Shown: one piece after another, positions 57,577 to 64,000 of the stretch
Layout of the letters: the number at the start of each line of letters is the position of its first letter
Position numbering within the stretch: the stretch's first letter is position 1
Assembly: GCF_030542105.1 (NCBI RefSeq)
Contig: NZ_JAUOFB010000003.1
Span: 1 to 64,000 of the forward strand
DNA: 64,000 nt
From: Hymenobacter sp. BT730
GTDB taxonomy: Bacteria > Bacteroidota > Bacteroidia > Cytophagales > Hymenobacteraceae
Direction of reading: 5' to 3'
Made by a program: the position numbers and the translations under genes
The notes under the pieces: generated by a model
The model's database searches: none
The model's input: the letters and a program-made list of their open reading frames with translations, nothing else
Told to the model about the DNA's origin: nothing

Positions 57577-59201
57577 GGTCACGCGAGCAGGAGTACCGCG
57601 AAATATTTATGGCTGAGGCGCTCGAATACTACGACGCCATGAGCCGCCATATCAGCGAGTTGGAGAAAAACCCGCAGAGCGAGCAGCCCCTGAACGAGCT
57701 GTTTCGCCTGATGCACAACCTCAAGGCCAATGCCCGTGCTATGGGCTATATGGATCTGGGTGAAGTTGCGCACCGAATGGAAACCATCTTTGGATTGATC
57801 CGGAGCAAGGAAAAAGCTTTTTCCGGCTCAATTACGGGGGTGCTATTCGGGGGGATTGATACCATTGGAGCCATGATCCGGGCTATTGGCGAAAATCAGG
57901 AGCTTCCCAATGCTGAGTCCCTGCTGGAAAACCTGGAACGCCTCGTGCGCGGTGAGGAGCCCATTCTCACTGACGAAGAAGTTGCCGTTGATGATTCGCG
58001 TAAGCTGGAGCTTTCCGACCTGGTTTATATCCAGATTAAAAAGCTCGACCACCTGCTGAACCTGGTAGGGGAGCTGATTATTGACAGGGACCGAATCTTT
58101 ACACTGGGACAGGAAATTGGCAATCCGGCGCTGCAATCTGCGGCCGCCCACCTGTTCCGGATTGCCGACGAGCTGCAGTACAGCGTGATGGATGCTCGTT
58201 TGGTAAACGTAGGCTCCCTGTTCAACAAATTTCCGCGCGTGGTGCGCGACGTAGCCACGACTGAGCATAAGGAAGTAAACCTGAGCATTAGTGGTCAGGA
58301 TATTCAGATTGACCGCAACATCCTGCAAATCATTACAGACTCCTTACTACACCTGGTGCGTAACGCCATTGGGCACGGTATTGAAACGCCGGAGGAGCGC
58401 ATCAAGGCTGGTAAACCCCCTGTGGGGGAGGTTGCCTTGGAAGCGGCCATTGAGCGCGACGATGTGCTGATTCAGGTGCGCGACGATGGCCGGGGGATTG
58501 ATGTAGAGAAAGTAAGAAGTAAAGCCGTTTCCCGGGGTTTAGTCAACGCCCAAACGGCAGCTTCGCTAAGTGCCCCTGCAGTGCGGGCACTACTCTTCGA
58601 GCCTGGCTTTTCCATGGCTGAGGAAGTAACGGAAATATCTGGCCGGGGTGTGGGCTTGGATGTAGTGAAGCTGGCTATTGACTCCATGGGCGGGCAATTG
58701 CGCGTCGATTCGGAGTTGGGCAAAGGCACTACGTTTACACTGGTGCTGCCTACTTCCATTGCTGTGAAAGGCGCATTGCTCTTTGAACTGGAAGAACGCA
58801 GCTATGCCCTCCTGCTCATGCACATTGATTCCGTCGTCTCACTCTGGCCCGAGGAACTCCACGTAGTGGGAGGGATGCTGCTGGCCGAGGTGCAGGGAGA
58901 AAATGTGCCGGTAGTAGGCCTGCGCCAACTGCTGCACAGCGGCGACGAACCCTTGGCTTCCGCTGATACCGAAGAACTCATCGGACGCCAGGATATCATC
59001 ATCGTCAACTACAACAACCGCCGGCTTGGCCTCATCGTCGACCGGTTTTTGCGCCAGCAAAACATTGTGATTAAACCCATGACGCAACCCCTCGATAAAA
59101 TTGATTTGTTCGGGGGCGTCACGCTATTGGGTAACGGGCAGGTATGCCTCGTGTTAGATGTTCCGGCACTAACTCGGGTATTTCTGGCTAAACGACCTTA
59201 A
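57573..59201 (+). CDS. cheA: Chemotaxis-type histidine kinase CheA
   Basis: The 542-residue protein is shorter than E. coli CheA (654). It has a P1 domain with the phospho-accepting His48 in RLMHNLKANARAMG. P3 follows after a short linker, as no P2 (CheY-binding) domain is apparent. P4 ATPase motifs are LVRNAIGHGIE, DDGRGID and GRGVGLDVVK. A CheW-like P5 ends the protein (VVGLRQLLHSG, NRRLGLIVDRFLRQ). It passes phosphate to the CheY-type protein encoded two genes upstream. The missing P2 suggests slower or simpler transfer. Confidence 0.93.
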   Translation: MRSREQEYREIFMAEALEYYDAMSRHISELEKNPQSEQPLNELFRLMHNLKANARAMGYMDLGEVAHRMETIFGLIRSKEKAFSGSITGVLFGGIDTIGAMIRAIGENQELPNAESLLENLERLVRGEEPILTDEEVAVDDSRKLELSDLVYIQIKKLDHLLNLVGELIIDRDRIFTLGQEIGNPALQSAAAHLFRIADELQYSVMDARLVNVGSLFNKFPRVVRDVATTEHKEVNLSISGQDIQIDRNILQIITDSLLHLVRNAIGHGIETPEERIKAGKPPVGEVALEAAIERDDVLIQVRDDGRGIDVEKVRSKAVSRGLVNAQTAASLSAPAVRALLFEPGFSMAEEVTEISGRGVGLDVVKLAIDSMGGQLRVDSELGKGTTFTLVLPTSIAVKGALLFELEERSYALLLMHIDSVVSLWPEELHVVGGMLLAEVQGENVPVVGLRQLLHSGDEPLASADTEELIGRQDIIIVNYNNRRLGLIVDRFLRQQNIVIKPMTQPLDKIDLFGGVTLLGNGQVCLVLDVPALTRVFLAKRP

Positions 59202-59260
59202 CCTACGTATTGCAGATGCCGCTACCCTCATAATAGGGCAGCGGTTAACCGAATGATAGT

Positions 59261-59899
59261 ATGGAGTTGCACATGACGGAACTGGAGCGGGATATCATCC
59301 GTGAGATACTCAACATCGGCCTGGCTCGGGCGGCAGATTCGTTTGCCGTTATCGCCCAGGAAAAGGTGCTCCTGGAGGTGCCCAACCTGGATTTAATGCC
59401 GTTGGAGAGTATGGTGGATCTGGTACGCAAGTATGAGAACTCGCATAAAATTATTCAGTCCGACATTCGAGGTGATTTTCACGGTACCACACTGATGCTC
59501 TTCTCCGGGCAGCACGTGCAGCGCCTGTCCAAAGTTTGCCTACGGCTGGATGTTCCAGAGTCCATTGAGGTGAATGCCATGCAGGAGTCGCTGCTGCTGG
59601 AAATGAGTAATATCATTACCGGCGCTTTAGTTACCCAGCTGGCAAACATCCTGAAGGCCAATGTATATGGAGCGCCGCCAATTTCGCCGAATGGTGATAT
59701 TGCGAATTCCCTGCAAGGGCTCATTATCCATAACCCAGGCTGGAAGCCGCTTATTTTCTCGGTTATCACGCAGTTCTCCGATCAGAACAACTCCGTAGAG
59801 CTACCACTGATGCTGTTTTTCGACCGCGACACTTTCGTCAAGATTCTCGAAATCATTCGTACCTATAATTTCCTGGGCGGCCCCAACCCGACGGAGTAA
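59261..59899 (+). CDS. CheC/CheX-like phosphatase
   Basis: The 212-residue protein (alternative start MTELE at 59273) has two copies of the CheC active-site pattern. The first is ERDIIREILNIGLARAADSF with Glu and Asn in place, and the second is LLEMSNIITGALVTQLANIL. Central strands (IIQSDIRGDFHGTTLMLFSG) match the CheC/CheX/FliY fold. Relatives dephosphorylate CheY-P, ending the signal. It closes the chemosensory operon, 60 bases after cheA, with a ureohydrolase gene 35 bases further. Confidence 0.8.
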   Translation: MELHMTELERDIIREILNIGLARAADSFAVIAQEKVLLEVPNLDLMPLESMVDLVRKYENSHKIIQSDIRGDFHGTTLMLFSGQHVQRLSKVCLRLDVPESIEVNAMQESLLLEMSNIITGALVTQLANILKANVYGAPPISPNGDIANSLQGLIIHNPGWKPLIFSVITQFSDQNNSVELPLMLFFDRDTFVKILEIIRTYNFLGGPNPTE

Positions 59900-59933
59900 A
59901 CGTCTGACGGGTCGTCGTACACACGTTTTTCCT

Positions 59934-61019
59934 ATGTCTACATCCGCTCTCGATAAAAAACTGGCCAACTTCGACCCTAATGGAGTGGGTGATGCTTCCG
60001 GCGGCATTTTTGGCCTGCCCTTCACTCTGGAGGAGGCTCAATTAGTAATAGTGCCCGTGCCGTGGGAAGTAACGGTATCCTATCAGGCAGGCACAGCTCA
60101 GGGGCCGGCCGCTATTCTTGACGCTTCCATGCAGGTGGATCTGTATGATCCGGACGTAACCGATGCCTGGCGTTTAGGAATTGCCATGGAGGAGGAAGAT
60201 GCCTCCTGGGCTCAGCAAAGCCATGAGTTGCGCGCTAAAGCTGCTGACTATATCAACTGGCTGGAAGAAGGCCAATCTGCCGCCGACGCTAAGAATTACG
60301 CTACAGTTCCGGCAGCCGTGACGGCCAAAGGCAAGGAACTGCTGGAATGGCTGAAGCAAAAAACCGGCGCATACCTAGACGCTGGCAAAGCTGTAGTGGT
60401 ATTGGGCGGCGACCATAGCACGCCGCTGGGTTATATGCACGCCTTGGCTGAACGCCACGAGGAGTTTGGCATCCTGCAGATTGATGCACATTGCGACCTT
60501 CGTCCTGCCTACGAAGGTTTCGAGTACTCGCACGCCTCCATTATGTACAATGCCTTACACCTGCCACAGGTGAAAAAGCTGGTGCAGGTGGGCATCCGCG
60601 ACTTGTGCCAGCAAGAAGCCGACCTTATTGCGCAGTCCGGTGGCCGTGTGGTGATGTTCCACCACCGCTTTCTGCGCGACGAGATGTACGCCAAGAAATC
60701 CTGGAAAAAGATGTGCGGCAAAATCATTGCACAGCTGCCCCAGAAGGTATATCTGAGCTTCGATATTGATGGCCTCGATCCTAAGCTGTGCCCTGGCACC
60801 GGCACGCCCGTACCTGGCGGCCTGGAGTTTGAGGAAGCTTTGTACCTAATTCGGACGATTGTGCGCTCGGGTCGTCAGATCATCGGCTGCGACCTGAACG
60901 AGGTAGCTCCCGGCGAAACCGATTGGAACGGCAACGTAGGTGCCCGGCTACTCTATCAGATGTGTAACTGGATGGCTGTTTCGCAGGGCCTGCTTAAGGC
61001 AACCGGCGTATCGGCCTAA
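59934..61019 (+). CDS. Ureohydrolase: agmatinase/arginase/formimidoylglutamase family
   Basis: The 361-residue protein has the binuclear manganese sites of the ureohydrolase fold: GGDHSTPLGYMHA (His), QIDAHCDLRP (Asp-x-His-x-Asp) and SFDIDGLDPKLCPGTGTPVPG (Asp-x-Asp). The substrate (arginine, agmatine or formimidoylglutamate) cannot be told from these motifs. The overall length with an N-terminal extension of about 45 residues is usual for Bacteroidota members. It lies directly after the chemosensory genes but is unlikely to belong to that function. A strong hairpin follows. Confidence 0.88.
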   Translation: MSTSALDKKLANFDPNGVGDASGGIFGLPFTLEEAQLVIVPVPWEVTVSYQAGTAQGPAAILDASMQVDLYDPDVTDAWRLGIAMEEEDASWAQQSHELRAKAADYINWLEEGQSAADAKNYATVPAAVTAKGKELLEWLKQKTGAYLDAGKAVVVLGGDHSTPLGYMHALAERHEEFGILQIDAHCDLRPAYEGFEYSHASIMYNALHLPQVKKLVQVGIRDLCQQEADLIAQSGGRVVMFHHRFLRDEMYAKKSWKKMCGKIIAQLPQKVYLSFDIDGLDPKLCPGTGTPVPGGLEFEEALYLIRTIVRSGRQIIGCDLNEVAPGETDWNGNVGARLLYQMCNWMAVSQGLLKATGVSA

Positions 61020-61031
61020 CCTACCTGAACT

Positions 61032-61080
61032 CAAACTAAAACGACCTGCTCCGATATTAGGAGCAGGTCGTTTTAGTTTG
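61032..61080. terminator. Strong hairpin after the ureohydrolase gene
   Basis: Perfect 21-bp arms (starting CAAACTAAAACGACC and ending GGTCGTTTTAGTTTG) surround a 7-nt loop. It probably ends the transcript that began before the chemosensory operon. Confidence 0.85.
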
Positions 61081-61188
61081 AAGAAACTCTCTGATAAAAA
61101 CCCTAATCGGGTGGAAAGAGTACATTAGCCCGGCGCTATATCCCTCGCCTGTGTTTTACATTCTCTCCACTCTCTCACCTTTACACAT

Positions 61189-61524
61189 ATGGGCTTTATA
61201 CTCAAGTTTTTGCTGACTGCCATTATTACCTATGTACTGGCCAGGTTCCTGCCCGGCACGCACCTGGCTGGCTTCTCCGACGCCATATTGCTGGTATTGG
61301 TGCTGGCAGTGTTGAATGCAGTTCTAAAACCTATTCTCAAAATTCTGGGCTTCCCCATTACCATTCTGACTCTGGGATTGTTCCTGCTGGTTATCAACGC
61401 CGTTATTGTACTGCTGGCCGACTGGATTCTGCCCGGCTTCAAGGTGGATGGCTTCCTATCAGCGTTACTGTTCAGTGTAGTGCTTTCCTTGGTAACGGCC
61501 GTCATTGACATGGTGATTGACTAA
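61189..61524 (+). CDS. Phage-holin-family-type small membrane protein (four helices)
   Basis: The 111-residue protein is almost entirely hydrophobic, with helices at about 3-20, 29-47, 54-77 and 86-107. The motif VLNAVLKPILKILGFPITILTLG, shortened here as VLKPILKILGFP, is typical of the mycobacterial-type four-helix holin family, widespread in bacteria without phage. Despite the family name, a membrane role unrelated to lysis is likely. It is a single gene ended by a hairpin at 61540. Confidence 0.85.
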   Translation: MGFILKFLLTAIITYVLARFLPGTHLAGFSDAILLVLVLAVLNAVLKPILKILGFPITILTLGLFLLVINAVIVLLADWILPGFKVDGFLSALLFSVVLSLVTAVIDMVID

Positions 61525-61539
61525 GGAATAATCATTGTA

Positions 61540-61590
61540 AAAGCAGAAGGGGCGCCTGACTCAACCGGAGTCAGGCGCCCCTTCTGCTTT
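61540..61590. terminator. Bidirectional terminator
   Basis: Perfect 23-bp arms (AAAGCAGAAGGGGCG at the left, CGCCCCTTCTGCTTT at the right) with a 5-nt loop AACCG separate two convergent genes. Confidence 0.88.
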
Positions 61591-61591
61591 A

Positions 61592-62446
61592 CTATCCATT
61601 TAGCCAACCCTTGCGGCGGTGCCAAAGCCAGAAGCCAATAGAGCCGAATACCCATATCGGCCAAATCGTAATCAAGCCAACCAGGAGGGAAGCCAGCAAC
61701 TGCCACCCGCTATAAAAAGCTTCCACCACCCGGCTGCTCCAGGAAACCACCGGCGCATCCGGCATCGTCTCCGCTATGGGCTGATATAGACTTACCGTGA
61801 TGGTGGAATAAGCTACAGCATCATTAAGGGCTTTCAGGCGACTTTCTGTTGCTTCTATTTCCTCCCGCACCTCGCTGATCTTTTCTTCTACTTGTAGTAC
61901 CTCTTTAATGCTTTTCGCTGTGGCTAACAACCCTACGTATCGGGCTTCAACGGCCCGTTTGGTTCGTAAGCGCGCGGCTATGTCTGCATGTTCGGCCGTT
62001 ACATCATCAGTATTAAGCTTTTTCACTTCCACGGTACCTAGCCCACTGATAGCAGCCAGTAGGGCCTGAAAGCGGGCGGGCTCCACCCGAATTGTCATGT
62101 CAGTGCGCCATTGCCCGTTCTCGCGGTTTTCAGTGGCGGCACTTACAAATCCGCCGGTCTGCACCAGGCTATCCAGCCGGGCACTAGCATGGGGCAGATT
62201 GTCCGTTTTTACCCGCACTTCTGCGTGGTAAATAAGTAGCCGGGCTTTTGGCGTAACGGCTGAAATGGGTTTTGCTGTGGGTGCTTCTGCGCTTTCGCTC
62301 TTGCTGTTTTCTCCTGCGCTAAACCCGTCGGCAGAAGAACTGGCTATTGTAGTGTCTTCTGCTACACCCGACTCATTACTGTCTTGCTTGCTGCAACTGG
62401 CGCAAAGCAAGACCAATCCTAGAAAAACATTCAGGTGAAGTTTCAT
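61592..62446 (-). CDS. DUF4349 lipoprotein
   Basis: The 284-residue protein has a lipoprotein leader ending CASC (Cys18), followed by a Ser/Glu-rich linker. The DUF4349 body starts near RLLIYHAEVRVKTDNL, with SARLDSLVQTGGFVSAATEN, RVEPARFQALLAAISGLG and VTAEHADIAARLRTKRAVE. A coiled coil (about 165-195) follows, and a C-terminal transmembrane helix lies at about 250-272 with positively charged end. It probably spans from the membrane into the periplasm. The function of the family is not established. Its stop lies inside the shared terminator region with the holin-like gene. Confidence 0.85.
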   Translation of the reverse strand: MKLHLNVFLGLVLLCASCSKQDSNESGVAEDTTIASSSADGFSAGENSKSESAEAPTAKPISAVTPKARLLIYHAEVRVKTDNLPHASARLDSLVQTGGFVSAATENRENGQWRTDMTIRVEPARFQALLAAISGLGTVEVKKLNTDDVTAEHADIAARLRTKRAVEARYVGLLATAKSIKEVLQVEEKISEVREEIEATESRLKALNDAVAYSTITVSLYQPIAETMPDAPVVSWSSRVVEAFYSGWQLLASLLVGLITIWPIWVFGSIGFWLWHRRKGWLNG

Positions 62447-62523
62447 GATCGTAAGGATTAAGTGAAAGTCTGGCTGCGCAGCCGCTTCTCTTTATGCCGA
62501 TGCAAGGCTACGGTAACCCATAG

Positions 62524-62557
62524 GCACAAAAAAACACCCGGCGCGAACCGGGTGCTT
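62524..62557 (-). terminator. Terminator after murA
   Basis: On the minus strand, CACCCGG and CCGGGTG arms around TTCGCG are followed by a run of T. It lies about 45 bases after the murA stop. Confidence 0.8.
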
Positions 62558-62603
62558 TCCTTGCATGGTGCTTAAAACACCAGTTAAAACTTCTCGATGG
62601 AGC

Positions 62604-63908
62604 TTACAGACGGCGAATCTGCGCGCCAAGGGCGTTCAAACGCTCATCAATATATTGGTAGCCGCGGTCAATCTGCTCCACGTTGTCAATTATGCTGCGG
62701 CCGTCGGCGGAGAGGGCGGCAATGAGTAGGGCCACACCGGCACGGATATCGGGCGAGGTCATAGCAATACCACGTAGCTTGGTGCGCTGGTCCAGCCCGA
62801 TAACGGTGGCGCGGTGCGGGTCGCAGAGAATAATCTGAGCCCCCATGTCGATGAGCTTGTCTACGAAGAACAGGCGGGACTCAAACATTTTCTGGTGAAT
62901 GAGCACGGTGCCCTGGGCCTGCGTAGCCACTACCAGCACAATGCTGAGCAGGTCAGGGGTGAAGCCCGGCCAGGTGTGGTCAGAAACTGTTAGAATGCTA
63001 CCATCCAGGTAAGTGGCAATTTCATAGTGGGCTTGTGCCGGAATATGAATATCGTCGCCGCGGAATTCCATTTGGATGCCCAACTTGCGGAAGGTGTCGG
63101 GAATAAGGCCCAACTCGGCAATCTGGCAGTCCTTAATGGTGATTTCGGAGCCCGTCATAGCAGCCAGGCCAATGAAAGAGCCGATTTCAATCATATCGGG
63201 CAGCATGCGGTGCTCGGTGCCACCCAGGCTTTCCACGCCTTCCACGGTCAGCAGGTTTGAGCCGATGCCGTTGATTTTAGCCCCCATGCGCACCAGCATT
63301 TTGCAGAGCTGCTGCAGGTAAGGCTCACAAGCCGCGTTGTAGATGGTGGTAACGCCCTGAGCCAGTACGGCCGCCATAACAATGTTGGCAGTGCCCGTTA
63401 CTGAGGCTTCATCCAGCAGCATGTGGGTACCGCGCAGGCCGTTTTCGGCCGTAATGCGGTAGAAGTCGTGGCCATCCATGGTGAGCTTGCCACCCAGCTT
63501 CTCCAGACCCAGGAAGTGCGTATCCATGGGCCGGCGGCCGATTTTGTCGCCGCCTGGCTTTGGCAGTTGGCACTTACCAAAGCGCGCCAGCATAGGGCCC
63601 AGAATCATTACCGAACCACGCAGAGCCCGGCCCTGGGCCACAAACTCGGCGGAATCCAGGTAATCGACATTCACAGCATCCGACTGGAAGCGGTAGGTGT
63701 CGGGCGCCAGCTGTTCCACTTTCACACCCATGTCGCGCAACAGCTCAATGAGCTTGTTGACGTCGCGGATGTTGGGAATGTTGGAGATGGTAACGGGCTC
63801 TGCCGTGAGGAGCACGGCACAAAGAATCTGCAATGCTTCGTTTTTTGCGCCCTGCGGTACAATTTCACCCTTCAGCGGTTTCCCGCCGATTACTTCAAAA
63901 GAGGCCAT
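62604..63908 (-). CDS. murA: UDP-N-acetylglucosamine 1-carboxyvinyltransferase with Asp in place of the active-site Cys
   Basis: The 434-residue enolpyruvyl transferase has the two-domain inside-out barrel. Visible are VPQGAKNEALQIL (Lys22/Asn23), IPNIRDVNKLIELL, GRALRGSVMILGPML and HTWPGFTPDLLSI. The catalytic loop reads PGGDKIGRRP: Asp121 (codon 63546-63548) stands where most MurA enzymes have the Cys attacked by fosfomycin. Such Asp-type enzymes (as in Mycobacterium tuberculosis and Chlamydia) are active and insensitive to fosfomycin. It makes the first committed precursor of peptidoglycan. The start at 63908 gives the standard N-terminus. Confidence 0.95.
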   Translation of the reverse strand: MASFEVIGGKPLKGEIVPQGAKNEALQILCAVLLTAEPVTISNIPNIRDVNKLIELLRDMGVKVEQLAPDTYRFQSDAVNVDYLDSAEFVAQGRALRGSVMILGPMLARFGKCQLPKPGGDKIGRRPMDTHFLGLEKLGGKLTMDGHDFYRITAENGLRGTHMLLDEASVTGTANIVMAAVLAQGVTTIYNAACEPYLQQLCKMLVRMGAKINGIGSNLLTVEGVESLGGTEHRMLPDMIEIGSFIGLAAMTGSEITIKDCQIAELGLIPDTFRKLGIQMEFRGDDIHIPAQAHYEIATYLDGSILTVSDHTWPGFTPDLLSIVLVVATQAQGTVLIHQKMFESRLFFVDKLIDMGAQIILCDPHRATVIGLDQRTKLRGIAMTSPDIRAGVALLIAALSADGRSIIDNVEQIDRGYQYIDERLNALGAQIRRL

Positions 63909-64000
63909 AGGAAAAGACGGCTACTAGCTGTCAGCTGGAAGCCGCAAGCTGTTGGTAGAGGAATTAGGGAAGGATAAGCCAGCGCTTACCATTGGATTAC

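Overview
The window looks like chromosome from a Bacteroidota bacterium of the Cytophagales, most like Hymenobacter. This is judged from high-GC coding sequence, Bacteroidota-type -7 boxes (TAnnTTTG, e.g. before gyrB), a type IX secretion (T9SS) C-terminal sorting domain, lipoprotein efflux parts, DUF4846 and DUF4349 lipoproteins, and protein wording typical of Hymenobacter. No database search was run. No rRNA, intact tRNA or CRISPR array was seen.

Layout. 1-2.1 kb: a truncated secreted-protein gene, a decayed tyrosine recombinase, and a tRNA-Arg 3'-end-like sequence followed by a hairpin, probably one edge of an old integrated element. 2.6-7.6 kb: a PRISE-type reductase, five paralogous small proteins of unknown function (one with an internal stop), a small membrane protein and a PPP-type phosphatase. 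7.8-16.2 kb: an OmpR-type two-component system followed by a tripartite RND efflux operon. 16.7-18.1 kb: a T9SS-exported phosphoesterase. 18.1-25.8 kb: an NtrY/NtrC-like pair divergent from a MacA/MacB-like ABC export operon, with tandem direct repeats in the shared promoter region. 25.9-27.3 kb: a DUF692 (MNIO) enzyme preceded by a 55-residue lipoprotein-type peptide ending in a CPACG motif, which is a candidate RiPP pair. 27.8-34.5 kb: an ion channel with a 5' nonsense codon, a VbhA-like protein, hypotheticals, a KGG-repeat protein and a NarL-type two-component pair. 34.8-50.6 kb: housekeeping and metabolism: gyrB, a RidA-like protein, ppk1 convergent with ppx, a phosphoesterase-Omp85 fusion, an FAD monooxygenase, a sirtuin, a DUF4846 lipoprotein and topA. 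50.9-59.9 kb: a chemosensory operon (soluble receptor with a tandem HAMP-like array, CheW, CheY, CheB, CheA, CheC-like), followed by a ureohydrolase. 61.2-63.9 kb: a holin-like membrane protein, a DUF4349 lipoprotein and murA.

How the parts work together. Three two-component systems sit close to likely targets or partners. The two export systems (RND and MacAB-like) each have their own regulator next door. Polyphosphate synthesis and breakdown genes converge on one hairpin. The chemosensory operon lacks a visible CheR, its CheB has a degenerate receiver domain and its receptor has no membrane segment, so it probably reads an internal signal and adapts in a non-standard way. The strongest candidate for an undescribed system is the MNIO/peptide pair at 25957-27284. 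The next are the five-paralog cluster and the HAMP-array receptor operon.
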